Shown one piece after another: positions 52,039-60,641 of a stretch of DNA of 64,000 nucleotides. Position numbers and translations under genes: made by a program. Below the pieces are notes generated by a model. That model saw only the letters and a list, made by a program, of their open reading frames with translations. It did no database searches and was not told where the DNA came from. Every line of letters begins with the position of its first letter. Position 1 is the first letter of the stretch. This DNA is from Bombiscardovia asteroides_K (GTDB lineage Bacteria > Actinomycetota > Actinomycetes > Actinomycetales > Bifidobacteriaceae). The stretch covers positions 1,860,001 to 1,924,000 of the forward strand of contig NZ_CP181447.1 in NCBI RefSeq assembly GCF_048001765.1, in the 5' to 3' direction.

Positions 52039-52335
52039 TCAGGACTGTTGTCCCTGATCAGCATCCTCCAGGTAGTGGTCCACAGCCACAGTCAGCTTGT
52101 TGCTGTCGAAAGAGGCGAATCCGCTGTCCACATGGAAGGACTGACGACCGCCATCGGTGGCCTGAACCCGGATGTTGCCCTCCTGCAACAGGGCCAGCAC
52201 CGGCTCATGATCGGGCATGATGCCCATGGACCCCTGGGTGCCGGGCACGGTGACCGACCGCGCCTGACCCGACCAGATGGGCCTGTCCGCCGAGACGATG
52301 TTGACCTGCATGGAGGCCTTGCCTGTGTCCGCCAT
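52039..52335 (-). CDS. atpC: ATP synthase epsilon subunit
   Basis: 98 residues from the ATG at 52335. Only the N-terminal beta-sandwich is present (VNIVSADRPIW, GSMGIMPDHEPVLALL, VDSGFASFDSNKLTVAVDH). The C-terminal helical hairpin that inhibits ATP hydrolysis in E. coli is almost absent, as in many Actinobacteria. It belongs to the central stalk with gamma. It starts 2 nt after the atpD stop. Confidence 0.94.
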   Translation of the reverse strand: MADTGKASMQVNIVSADRPIWSGQARSVTVPGTQGSMGIMPDHEPVLALLQEGNIRVQATDGGRQSFHVDSGFASFDSNKLTVAVDHYLEDADQGQQS

Positions 52336-52337
52336 GA

Positions 52338-53822
52338 CTACCGGTATTCCTTCTGCATGTCGTGCCACTTGTGCTCAAGGTCGTCGATTCCGCCAATGCC
52401 GGAGAATGCCTGCTCGGGCACATCGTCGTAGGCGCCGTCGCAGATGCGGGTGAAGGCCTCGATGGTCTCGTCCGCAGGCACATAGGAACCCTTACGGCCG
52501 GTGAACTTTTCTGCCACGTAGAAGTTCTGACCCAGGAACTGCTCGATCTTGCGGGCGCGGTTGACGGTGGTCTTGTCCTCCTCGCCCAGCTCGTCGATGC
52601 CGATCAGTGCGATGATGTCCTGGAGCTCCTTGTTCCTCTGCAGGATGGCCTTGACCCGGTTGGCGCAGTCGTAGTGGGCCTGTCCCACATAGCGCGGGTC
52701 CAGAATCCTGGAGGTGGAGGCCAGCGGGTCCACAGCCGGGTAGATGCCCTGGGAGGCGATGTCACGGCTGAGCTCGGTGGTGGCGTCCAAGTGGGCAAAG
52801 GTGGTCGCAGGCGCCGGGTCGGTGTAATCATCGGCCGGCACGTAGATGGCCTGCAGGGAGGTGATGGAGTGGCCCCTGGTGGAGGTGATCCTCTCCTGCA
52901 GGGCACCCATCTCGTCGGCCAGGTTGGGCTGGTAGCCCACGGCCGAGGGCATGCGGCCCAGCAGGGTGGAGACCTCGGAGCCGGCCTGGGTGAACCGGAA
53001 GATGTTGTCGATGAAGAGCAGCACATCCTGGTTCTCCACATCGCGGAAGTACTCCGACATGGTCAGGGCGGTCAGAGGCACACGCAGACGGGTCCCCGGG
53101 GGCTCGTCCATCTGGCCGAAGACCAGTGCGGTCTTCTCCAGAACGCCAGCCTCGTCCATCTCGCCGATCAGGTCGTTACCCTCACGTGTACGCTCGCCCA
53201 CGCCCGCGAAAACCGAGACGCCGCCGTGGTTCTGTGCCACGCGCTGGATCATCTCCTGAATGAGCACGGTCTTGCCCACGCCTGCGCCGCCGAACAGGCC
53301 GATCTTGCCGCCCTCCACGTAAGGGGTCAGCAGGTCGATGACCTTGATGCCGGTTTCGAACATCTGGGTCTTGGACTCCAGCTGATCGAAGGCAGGCGGG
53401 TTGCGATGGATTGGCCACCGTTCGGTGACCTTGATCTGCTCACCCTCCTTCTTGTTGAGGATGTTGCCGGCCACATCGAAAACGTGCCCCTTGGTCACGT
53501 CGCCCACGGGCACCATGATGGGCCCGCCGGTGTCGGTGACTGTAGCGCCACGAACCAGGCCGTCGGTGGGCTTCAGGGCCACGGTGCGGACCGTGGAGTC
53601 GCCCAGATGCTGCTCCACCTCCAGCATGATGGTGGTCAGCGACTCGCCCTCGGTGTCCGAGGACTTGCTCAGATTTACGGTCAGGGCATTGTAGATGTCC
53701 GGCAGGTGACCTGCCGGGAACTCCACATCGATGACCGAACCCTGGACTCGGGTGACGCGCCCCTTGGAGGCCGAATCCGGCTTGCGGCTCGCTGTGGTCG
53801 GCTGTTCTTGCTGTGCAACCAT
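52338..53822 (-). CDS. atpD: ATP synthase beta subunit
   Basis: 494 residues, catalytic F1 subunit. Seen: Walker A GGAGVGKTVL, GERTREGND with the catalytic glutamate, Walker B DVLLFIDNIFRF, the DELSEED-equivalent DELGEED near residue 395, and ALIGI. A 20-residue N-terminal extension (QPTTASRKPDSASKG) precedes the usual start of the fold. AGGA lies before the ATG. Three copies alternate with alpha to make ATP. Confidence 0.98.
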   Translation of the reverse strand: MVAQQEQPTTASRKPDSASKGRVTRVQGSVIDVEFPAGHLPDIYNALTVNLSKSSDTEGESLTTIMLEVEQHLGDSTVRTVALKPTDGLVRGATVTDTGGPIMVPVGDVTKGHVFDVAGNILNKKEGEQIKVTERWPIHRNPPAFDQLESKTQMFETGIKVIDLLTPYVEGGKIGLFGGAGVGKTVLIQEMIQRVAQNHGGVSVFAGVGERTREGNDLIGEMDEAGVLEKTALVFGQMDEPPGTRLRVPLTALTMSEYFRDVENQDVLLFIDNIFRFTQAGSEVSTLLGRMPSAVGYQPNLADEMGALQERITSTRGHSITSLQAIYVPADDYTDPAPATTFAHLDATTELSRDIASQGIYPAVDPLASTSRILDPRYVGQAHYDCANRVKAILQRNKELQDIIALIGIDELGEEDKTTVNRARKIEQFLGQNFYVAEKFTGRKGSYVPADETIEAFTRICDGAYDDVPEQAFSGIGGIDDLEHKWHDMQKEYR

Positions 53823-53830
53823 TGGCGTTC

Positions 53831-54781
53831 CTACTCTTCCTCTTTGTTGAGCGCATCGGCGCTGCCGACGATCTCGGTAAGTTCCTGCGTGATAGCCGCC
53901 TGACGGGTGGCATTGAGCTTGCGGGTCAGGTCGTCGATCAGCCCCTTGGCGTTATCAGTGGCGGTATGCATGGCGTTCTGCCTGCTGGCGGTCTCCGAGG
54001 CGGCCGAAGTGAGCAGGCATTCATGGATGCGCGACTGAATGTACTTGGGCAGAACGGCATCCAGCACCTCCTGGGAGCTGGGCTCGAAGTCGTAGAGGGC
54101 CGCATAGCGGTCGCCCTGGCGTCCATGCTCGTCGTCCGGTACGGGGGCATCAATGGCCTCCTCGGGCTGCTCCTGGTCAGGTCTGATCAGCTCCAGGGGC
54201 AGCATGCGCAGCACCCGAACCTTCTGCACCACCATATTGATGAATTCAGTGAAGACGATGTAGAGCTCGGAGACGCCCCCCTTGGCTGCTGGAGTCATAT
54301 AGGTCTCCAGCAGCGCCTGGGAGATCTCCCTGGCCACATCCACACCGGGCCGATCGCTGTCGCCCTCCCAGGTCTTGACGATGCTGCGGTTGCGGTAGCG
54401 GTAGTAGGAGACGCCGCGACGGCCGTAGACGAAGAGTTGGGGCTGTCGACCCTGCTGGTCAAGGCGAGTCAGCAGAGACTCCGTCTCGCGGATGACCGAG
54501 GAGGTATAGGCCCCGGCCATGCCACGGTCGGCCGTCAGCGCCAGCACAGCCACGCGCGGGTTCTTCTCGTCCTTCCTGACAATGGGGTGGCGGATGTCGT
54601 CAGTGTGGGCCACCAGGGCCTGGACTGCATCGAAGATCGCATCGGAGTAAGGCTTCGCCTCCAGGGCCACGGTCCTGGCCTTGGCTATATGCGAGGAGGC
54701 TATCATCTCCTGGGCATTGAAGATCTTCTCCAATGCCGATGTGGAGGCGATCCTTGACTTGAATGCGAGTTGTGAGGCCAT
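53831..54781 (-). CDS. atpG: ATP synthase gamma subunit
   Basis: 316 residues, rotor shaft of F1. Seen: long N-terminal helix (FKSRIASTSALEKIFNAQEM), ALTADRGMAGAY, and the C-terminal helix ending in TRKLNATRQAAITQELTEIVG. Two hydrophilic inserts make it longer than E. coli gamma (287), with one around residues 195-225 rich in Asp/Gln/Glu. It lies 3 nt after atpA and 8 nt before atpD. Confidence 0.97.
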   Translation of the reverse strand: MASQLAFKSRIASTSALEKIFNAQEMIASSHIAKARTVALEAKPYSDAIFDAVQALVAHTDDIRHPIVRKDEKNPRVAVLALTADRGMAGAYTSSVIRETESLLTRLDQQGRQPQLFVYGRRGVSYYRYRNRSIVKTWEGDSDRPGVDVAREISQALLETYMTPAAKGGVSELYIVFTEFINMVVQKVRVLRMLPLELIRPDQEQPEEAIDAPVPDDEHGRQGDRYAALYDFEPSSQEVLDAVLPKYIQSRIHECLLTSAASETASRQNAMHTATDNAKGLIDDLTRKLNATRQAAITQELTEIVGSADALNKEEE

Positions 54782-54784
54782 GGT

Positions 54785-56443
54785 CTACCGCTTCCCGGCC
54801 TTGCTGCCGCTCTTGCCCTCGGCCACCAGCTTCTCCTGCTGGACGGCCACCGGCTGCTCCTGATCCTGATCGGCCTTGTGACCATCCAGGGTCTCGCCCT
54901 TGTGGGTCACGAAGGTCTTGGCGAACTCGTCCACGGCCTTATCCAGGGCCTTTTCGGTATCGTCGGTGAAGTCCTCCGTGTCGCGAATGGTCTTGAGGAT
55001 GTCCGTGTTGTGGTCCAGGTAGTCCAGGAGCCCGGACTCGAAGGGCAGCACGTCCTCCAGGTCCAAATCATCCAGCTTGCCGTGGGTGCCCACCCAGACG
55101 GAGACAACCTGCTTTTCCATGGAGTAAGGGGTGAACTGAGGCTGCTTGAGCAGCTCGGTCAGCCTGGCGCCACGGGTCAGCTGGGCCTTGGAGGCCGCAT
55201 CCAGATCCGAGGCGAACATGGCGAAGGACTGCAGAGAGCGGTACTGGGCCAGGGAGATCTTCAGGGTCGAGGAGACCTTCTTCAGAGCCTTGGTCTGTGC
55301 GGCGCCGCCCACTCGGGAGACGGAGATGCCCACGTCCACGGCGGGACGCTGGTTGGAATTGAACAGATCGGACTGCAGGAAGATCTGGCCGTCGGTGATG
55401 GAGATCACGTTGGTCGGAATGTAGGCCGAGACGTCGTTGGCCTTGGTCTCGATGATAGGCAGTCCGGTCATGGATCCGCCGCCTAGGTCATCGGAGAGCT
55501 TCGCGCAGCGCTCCAGCAGACGCGAATGCAGGTAGAAGACATCGCCAGGATAAGCCTCGCGCCCCGGCGGACGACGCAGCAGCAGGGAGATGGACCGGTA
55601 GGCCTCGGCCTGCTTGCTCAGGTCGTCAAAGACAATCAGGACGTGCTTGCCGCCATACATCCAGTGCTGGCCGATGGCCGAACCGGTGTAGGGGGCTATG
55701 TATTTGAAGCCTGCGGAGTCGGAAGCCGGGGAGGCCACGATGGTGGTGTACTCCATGGCGCCGGCTTCTTCCAGGGAGGAACGGACCGAGGCGATGGTGG
55801 TGCCCTTCTGGCCGATGGCCACGTAGATGCACCGTACCTGCTTCTTGGGGTCTCCGGACTCCCAGTTGCGCTTCTGGTTGATGATGGTGTCGATGGCGAT
55901 GGCCGTCTTGCCGGTCTGCCGGTCGCCGATGATCAGCTGGCGCTGACCGCGGCCGATGGGTGTCATGGCGTCGATGGCCTTGATGCCGGTGGCCAGGGGC
56001 TCATCGACGGGATGCCGGTGCATGACGTCGGGGGCCTGAGCCTCCAGGATTCTGCGGCCCTCGCTCTTGATTTCGCCCAGGCCGTCGATGGGCTCGCCCA
56101 GAGGGTTGACCGTACGCCCCAGATAGCCGTCACCGACAGGCACTGAAAGCACCTCACCGGTCCTGTGGACTTCCTGGCCCTCTTCGACACCTGCGAAGTC
56201 GCCCAGGATGACCACGCCGATCTCTCGGGCGTCCAGGTTGAAAGCCAGACCCAGCGTGCCGTCCTCGAAGGTCAGCAGCTCGTTGGCCATGCAACCAGGC
56301 AGTCCCTCCACATGCGCAATGCCGTCACCGGCCGTACGGACGTAGCCCACCTCCTGGGTGGGGGTGTCAGTCGGCTTGTAGGACTCGACGAATTGGTCGA
56401 GCGCCTTGCGCACCACGGCGGGATCAATGGTCATTTCTGCCAT
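54785..56443 (-). CDS. atpA: ATP synthase alpha subunit
   Basis: 552 residues from the ATG at 56443 (GGAG 5 nt upstream). It is the non-catalytic nucleotide-binding F1 subunit. Seen: GDRQTGKTAIAIDTI (Walker A), VFDDLSKQAEAYR (Walker B region), RPPGREAYPGDVFYLHSRLLER and the arginine finger region SVSRVGGAAQ. A charged C-terminal tail (DQDQEQPVAVQQEK) extends beyond the usual end. Confidence 0.98.
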   Translation of the reverse strand: MAEMTIDPAVVRKALDQFVESYKPTDTPTQEVGYVRTAGDGIAHVEGLPGCMANELLTFEDGTLGLAFNLDAREIGVVILGDFAGVEEGQEVHRTGEVLSVPVGDGYLGRTVNPLGEPIDGLGEIKSEGRRILEAQAPDVMHRHPVDEPLATGIKAIDAMTPIGRGQRQLIIGDRQTGKTAIAIDTIINQKRNWESGDPKKQVRCIYVAIGQKGTTIASVRSSLEEAGAMEYTTIVASPASDSAGFKYIAPYTGSAIGQHWMYGGKHVLIVFDDLSKQAEAYRSISLLLRRPPGREAYPGDVFYLHSRLLERCAKLSDDLGGGSMTGLPIIETKANDVSAYIPTNVISITDGQIFLQSDLFNSNQRPAVDVGISVSRVGGAAQTKALKKVSSTLKISLAQYRSLQSFAMFASDLDAASKAQLTRGARLTELLKQPQFTPYSMEKQVVSVWVGTHGKLDDLDLEDVLPFESGLLDYLDHNTDILKTIRDTEDFTDDTEKALDKAVDEFAKTFVTHKGETLDGHKADQDQEQPVAVQQEKLVAEGKSGSKAGKR

Positions 56444-56489
56444 GATCACTCCTTATTTCTGTTCTTGTTCAAGTCTGTTGGTCCCCTGC

Positions 56490-57317
56490 TTATCCTGCCA
56501 CGGCCATTCGCCGCTTCAGGTGCTTGAGCTGGGTGGCCACCGTGCCGTCGGTGGAGACCGATCCATACTGGACCTTCATGCCGCCTAGGACCGAGGGATC
56601 GACCACCGAGTTGATGTGAACCGGTTTGCCCAGCTTGCGCCCGTAGACCTCCTGCAGGCGGCTGACCTGCTCGTCCTTCATGGAGACCGCCGTGGTGACG
56701 GTCACCATGACTTGGTCCATGTGCTCGGAGAAGCGATCCACCAACCAAACGATGGTGTCGGGGAAGCGCCGTCCGCGCAGATCGATGGTGGCGTTCAAGG
56801 CCATCTGCTCAGTGACCGGATGCATATGCTGCCCGTCAAGGAGCGTCCTGAGCAGGTCAGCCCGGGCTTTGGAATCACTGTACTCGTCCGAGAGCCGGAA
56901 GAGCACCAGAGGCATCCCGAGCAGGGCCGAATGAATCTCAGCCAGCTCGCCGGCCACCTGGTTGGTGATGCCCAGCGCATCGGCGTAATAGGCGGCGGCA
57001 TCCACTGACATGTCCTCGGCCGCGTTGGCGATGTGCACCACGCGACTCCACTGATGATCGGTCAGATCATGGAGGATATCCACGGTCAATGGGTCGGCCT
57101 TATCAGCCAGGATAGTGTCGATCACACTCCACTTGTCCTCTGCCGGACGGGAGGGGTCGGTCAGCGCACGCTCCAGGGGTCTGTTGGCATCAAGCAGGGT
57201 CACGAAGGTATAGAGCTCCATGGCCACGCGGAGGGCATCCTTCCCCTTGCTCTTGAGCAAAGGGGCATACTTGGCCCTGGTCTCCTTATCGGAGCTCAGC
57301 GAAGTCTCTCCTCGCAT
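56490..57317 (-). CDS. atpH: ATP synthase delta subunit
   Basis: 275 residues, about 100 more than E. coli delta, as is usual in bifidobacteria. It links the top of F1 to the peripheral stalk (b subunits). The C-terminal half carries the OSCP-type signature (TVTTAVSMKDEQVSRLQEVY; INSVVDPSVLGGMKV). The N-terminal half is helical. AGGGGAGG precedes the ATG. It lies between atpF and atpA. Confidence 0.95.
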   Translation of the reverse strand: MRGETSLSSDKETRAKYAPLLKSKGKDALRVAMELYTFVTLLDANRPLERALTDPSRPAEDKWSVIDTILADKADPLTVDILHDLTDHQWSRVVHIANAAEDMSVDAAAYYADALGITNQVAGELAEIHSALLGMPLVLFRLSDEYSDSKARADLLRTLLDGQHMHPVTEQMALNATIDLRGRRFPDTIVWLVDRFSEHMDQVMVTVTTAVSMKDEQVSRLQEVYGRKLGKPVHINSVVDPSVLGGMKVQYGSVSTDGTVATQLKHLKRRMAVAG

Positions 57318-57368
57318 GTCACCTCCCCTTTCGCGGAATCAACGTACCCATCGTCCGCCAATCAGTCA

Positions 57369-57911
57369 TCATGCCTGCCGCTTGTCAGAAGACTGGCCGC
57401 CCTGGTCCGCAATGATCGAGTCAATCATGGAAGACTGCACGGCATCATCCTGAAGCTGCGAGCCCAGAATTTTACCGGCAAGAGCCGTAGCCAGCGTGCC
57501 CACCTCGCCCTTGAGCGAGACCAGCGCCTGCTGCTGCTGGGACTTGAGTGATCGTTGGGCGTTCTCGGTGATCTGGTTGGCCTCGGTCTCGGCCCGGGTC
57601 CTGGCATCGGCCACGATCCTGGAGGCCTCAGCGCGGGCATCATCCCGGATCTGGGATGCCTCCACACGAGCCTTGCTCAGCTGATCCTGATACTGCTTAC
57701 GGGCCTGATCCGCCTCTTCACGAGCCTTGGCGGCCTTCTGGATGTTGCCCTCGATCTTGGACGAGCGCTCATCGAAGATGGCCTGGAACTTGGGCATGAA
57801 GAACTTGTAGAAGAAGACGGCCAGGATGACCAGGATGACCAGCGACCAGAAGATGTCGTAAATCGGAGGAATAAACAGCTTGATCCCTTTGCCTGCCGCT
57901 AGAGCGTACAT
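57369..57911 (-). CDS. atpF: ATP synthase b subunit
   Basis: 180 residues. One N-terminal membrane span (DIFWSLVILVILAVFFYKF), then a long charged helix rich in Glu/Lys/Arg/Ala/Gln (about 50-150) that dimerises as the peripheral stalk. PKFQAIFDERSSKIEGN just after the membrane is the typical start. AAAGGAGGAG precedes the ATG. Confidence 0.96.
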   Translation of the reverse strand: MYALAAGKGIKLFIPPIYDIFWSLVILVILAVFFYKFFMPKFQAIFDERSSKIEGNIQKAAKAREEADQARKQYQDQLSKARVEASQIRDDARAEASRIVADARTRAETEANQITENAQRSLKSQQQQALVSLKGEVGTLATALAGKILGSQLQDDAVQSSMIDSIIADQGGQSSDKRQA

Positions 57912-57961
57912 TGGCTCCTCCTTTCCTTTATCGAAGCCGGATCATGCAAGAATCGCACGGC

Positions 57962-58189
57962 TCAGGCGATGAAGAGCGCCACGAAGCCCAGCAGGGCCAA
58001 CACCTCGATCAGAGCCAGGCCGATGAACATAGTGGTGCGCAACTGCCCGCTGATCTCAGGCTGGCGAGCCATGCTCTCGACGGTCTTGCCGACGGCGATG
58101 CCCAGACCCAGCGCAGGGCCGAGAGCTGCGATGCCGTATCCCAAGATGCTCAGATTGCCGGAGACCGCAGCAAGTGTAATGATGTCCAT
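57962..58189 (-). CDS. atpE: ATP synthase c subunit
   Basis: A 75-residue hairpin of two membrane helices that forms the rotor ring. The polar loop is ARQPEISGQLR. The proton-carrying carboxylate is the Glu in ALIEVLALLGFV (about residue 62). The Gly-rich first helix (GIAALGPALGLGIAVG) lacks the Gln/Ser ligands of sodium-type rings, so it is probably proton-coupled. AAAGGAAAA precedes the ATG, and a hairpin lies in the leader. Confidence 0.97.
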   Translation of the reverse strand: MDIITLAAVSGNLSILGYGIAALGPALGLGIAVGKTVESMARQPEISGQLRTTMFIGLALIEVLALLGFVALFIA

Positions 58190-58237
58190 TTATTTTCCTT
58201 TCCTCCACCGTTGCCGGTTCTTGGATTATGGTTCAGC

Positions 58238-58261
58238 CCCGACCCCCGTCTACTGGTCGGG
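58238..58261 (-). promoter_or_regulatory. intercistronic hairpin between atpB and atpE
   Basis: CCCGACC and GGTCGGG form a 7-bp stem with a 10-nt loop within the 131-nt atpB-atpE gap. It has no T-run. A processing or stabilising role for the highly expressed c-subunit message is plausible. Confidence 0.4.
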
Positions 58262-58320
58262 ACCAACGAATATGTGGGCTGCGACCGCTTAAAACACCGA
58301 CCGCGGCTTGTTCTTTTCGC

Positions 58321-59136
58321 TCAACCTTCTTCAGGGTAACTCATAGAGATGTAAACCGTGGTCAGGATGGCGAAGATGTAGGCCTGAAGGGCCGCCACAA
58401 AGATTTCAAAGGCCGTCAGGGCGAAGCCCAAAACGAACCAGCCCACGCCAGCCAGGGCCAAAGCCTTATTGCTGACCTCAACAATGTAGAACTGGGTAAA
58501 GGCTAAGGTGACCGCCACCAGCAGATGGCCGGCAATCATGTTGGCGAAGAGTCGAATGGTCAGAGAGGCCGGCTTGACGATGACCATCTCCAGAAGCTGG
58601 ATGGGCGTCAGAATGATATAGAGAGGCCAGGGCACGCCCGCCGGGAAGAGCTCCGACTTGAAGTAGCCCCAGACGCCCTGCTCCCGGAATCCCGTTACCA
58701 TGTACTGGCAGAAAGTCCAGATGGCGAAGACCAGAGGCATGGTGATAGTGGCCGTGGCCGCTATGTTCATGCCTGGCACGATGCCACAGAGGTTGAAGAC
58801 CAGGATGGTCAAGAAGATGGTCGTGATCATGGGCACGTAGCGCTTGCCACGAATCTCGCCCAAGGTGTCATAGACGACCGAGTCACGGATGAACTCGATA
58901 ACCCACTCAATTGCCCCCTGCCAACGGGATGGAATCAGCTTGGCCCTTGCGGCAGTAATCCCCAGCACCAGAAGAATGATGACCATGGCTACGAACCTGA
59001 TCAGGATGATCCGGTTCATGGCAAAGGGCGTTCCCTGGAAAAGAATCTCAGGAGGCAGGAAATCATCGATGGAAGGCAGCTCACTCGGCTTGGCCATGGC
59101 CAGACTGAAAGCTTCACTTCCCATTGCCTCTAGCAT
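58321..59136 (-). CDS. atpB: ATP synthase a subunit
   Basis: 271 residues, five to six membrane spans, forming the proton half-channels against the c ring. The essential arginine is in ASLTIRLFANMIAGHLL; the later helix has ALTAFEIFVAALQAYIF with the conserved Glu/Gln pair. AGGAGG lies 6 nt before the ATG. First gene of atpBEFHAGDC. No atpI precedes it. Confidence 0.97.
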   Translation of the reverse strand: MLEAMGSEAFSLAMAKPSELPSIDDFLPPEILFQGTPFAMNRIILIRFVAMVIILLVLGITAARAKLIPSRWQGAIEWVIEFIRDSVVYDTLGEIRGKRYVPMITTIFLTILVFNLCGIVPGMNIAATATITMPLVFAIWTFCQYMVTGFREQGVWGYFKSELFPAGVPWPLYIILTPIQLLEMVIVKPASLTIRLFANMIAGHLLVAVTLAFTQFYIVEVSNKALALAGVGWFVLGFALTAFEIFVAALQAYIFAILTTVYISMSYPEEG

Positions 59137-59327
59137 CTATCGCCTCCTGAACGACACAGTGAACACTATAGCGCGCATGCGACTCATGGCTGCACCGTAT
59201 GGGTAGTGTAGCCCACACCAAGAGCCACGGTAATCATAGATTCATCCAGTGTGTCACAAATAGTGGCCGCAGGTCCAATCCGCACCGCGACGTGGACAAG
59301 TTGATGATGAACTTAATGCAATCGTTA
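59137..59327 (-). promoter_or_regulatory. upstream region of the atp operon
   Basis: 191 bp between metA and atpB. Two candidate -10 boxes are seen on the minus strand: TATAGT at about 59166-59171 and TACACT near 59216, the latter with a weak TTACCG 17 nt upstream. No palindromic operator stands out. Confidence 0.3.
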
Positions 59328-60374
59328 TTAACTCTTAACAGCACCCGGAATAAGCCCGTACCCGTCACCCATCAAGGGCCGATAACCGTCGGTGCGTGGG
59401 CAGCCAGGGGCGTGTCTGATGGATCGATCGGTGCCTAGCCGACCAGCAGCCCGCAGAGTCGGCACCTGGTCCAGGTCGTAAGGAGTGGTCTCGTAGACCC
59501 AGTTCAGCCAGTTGCGCCAGAGCAGGTTGGCGTGGGCTCGCCAGGAGAAGACCGGCTCCAACGTCGGATCATCGTGAGGGTAGTAGTTGACCGGGAAAGG
59601 CACCTGATCCAGGCCCTTGGCCATGTCACGCTGGTACTCGTGGGCCAGAGTGTCACGGTCGTACTCCCAGTGACCCAGCACGAAGATCTCTGAGAAATCC
59701 TGGGTGCTGATAAGCCCGGGACCGGACTGGGGACCCCAGGTGAGCACCTGTAGATCCGGACAGGCCCGCACCTGGTCCTCGTCCACCCCGGCCCAGCGGG
59801 AGTGGGGCTGCAGGGCGATCTCGTCGAAGCCATTGGTGATGAAGCAGTACTCGTCCTGCAGATACTGAGGAAAGACCCCGAAGACCTTGCGATCCAGGTC
59901 GCGCTTGGCGATGCCGTGGCGGTAGTAGAGCCCGGCCATGGCCCCCCAGCACAGATACATAGTGGAGAAGACGTGGGTAGAGGCCCAGTCCAGAATGCGG
60001 GTCAGTTCATCCCAGTAGTCGACTTGCTCGAAGTCCATCTGCTCCACTGGAGCGCCCGTCACGACAAGACCGTCATAACAGTTGTCCTGGAAGGAATCCA
60101 GATTCTCGTAGAACTTGACCAGGTGATCCATGCTGGTGTGCACGGCCTGATGGGTGGAAGTCTTCATGAAGTCGATCTCCACCTGAAGCGGCGACTTGGA
60201 GATCAGCCGCAACAGCTGGGTCTCGGTCTCCACCTTGGTAGGCATCAGGTTGAGGATGACCAGCCTAAGCGGACGCATCTCCTGGCGCTCCGCCTCGTGG
60301 CTTTCCAGGGCGAAGATGCGCTCCGAATCCAGGATGGATCTGGCCGGCAATCCGGTGGGGATGGTGATAGGCAT
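59328..60374 (-). CDS. metA: homoserine O-acyltransferase MetA (acetyl-CoA type predicted)
   Basis: 348 residues from ATG 60374. It activates homoserine for methionine synthesis. Seen: LNLMPTKVETETQ with Lys47, TGAPVEQMDFEQVDYW with Glu111, nucleophile Cys142 in CWGAMAGLYY, and catalytic His235/Glu237 in GHWEYDRDT. In this family Gly111 marks succinyl-CoA use and Glu111 acetyl-CoA use, so homoserine O-acetyltransferase is predicted despite the common succinyltransferase label. About 40 residues after TTPYDLDQV extend beyond the usual end. No ribosome-binding site is seen; CATAAT lies 6 nt before the ATG, implying a leaderless mRNA. Confidence 0.94.
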   Translation of the reverse strand: MPITIPTGLPARSILDSERIFALESHEAERQEMRPLRLVILNLMPTKVETETQLLRLISKSPLQVEIDFMKTSTHQAVHTSMDHLVKFYENLDSFQDNCYDGLVVTGAPVEQMDFEQVDYWDELTRILDWASTHVFSTMYLCWGAMAGLYYRHGIAKRDLDRKVFGVFPQYLQDEYCFITNGFDEIALQPHSRWAGVDEDQVRACPDLQVLTWGPQSGPGLISTQDFSEIFVLGHWEYDRDTLAHEYQRDMAKGLDQVPFPVNYYPHDDPTLEPVFSWRAHANLLWRNWLNWVYETTPYDLDQVPTLRAAGRLGTDRSIRHAPGCPRTDGYRPLMGDGYGLIPGAVKS

Positions 60375-60380
60375 GACTCT

Positions 60381-60386
60381 ATTATG
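60381..60386 (-). promoter_or_regulatory. -10 box (CATAAT) for metA, leaderless
   Basis: Five of six bases match TATAAT. Six nt separate it from the ATG. Confidence 0.5.
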
Positions 60387-60415
60387 GCCCAGCGCAGGCC
60401 TTCCCACACACGGAC

Positions 60416-60443
60416 TTGACAAGTGCGCTGGAATCCGTAACAT
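60416..60443 (+). promoter_or_regulatory. promoter of tRNA-fMet
   Basis: TTGACA (60416-60421), a 16-nt spacer and TAACAT (60438-60443), 26 nt before the tRNA. It is a perfect -35 hexamer. Confidence 0.6.
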
Positions 60444-60469
60444 AGATAACTGCTGTGTTGAACAGCCGA

Positions 60470-60546
60470 CGCGGGGTGGAGCAGTTCGGTAGCTCGCTGG
60501 GCTCATAACCCAGAGGTCTCAGGTTCAAATCCTGACCCCGCTACCA
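60470..60546 (+). tRNA. initiator tRNA-fMet (CAT), CCA encoded
   Basis: C1 is followed by GCGGGG, which pairs with CCCCGC; position 72 is T, so C1 is unpaired, the mark of formylated initiators (the usual mismatch is C-A). The anticodon arm CTGGG-CTCATAA-CCCAG has the three G-C pairs of initiators and anticodon CAT. CCA is encoded at 60544-60546. Confidence 0.95.
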
Positions 60547-60548
60547 AT

Positions 60549-60586
60549 AAGGCTCGGAATCGTTTGAATTTTGAGCCTTTGTTAGA
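60549..60586 (+). terminator. terminator of tRNA-fMet
   Basis: AAGGCTC (60549-60555) pairs with GAGCCTT (60573-60579), then TTGTTAGATTT. Confidence 0.65.
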
Positions 60587-60641
60587 TTTGGCATTTTCCG
60601 TTTAAACACAAAAGGGGGCCTGACCAGGTCGCCAGACACAA

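Noticed and set aside
60375..60469. SAM riboswitch before metA
   Set aside because: The predicted transcript starts at the metA ATG, and no SAM-I or SAM-II core is visible.
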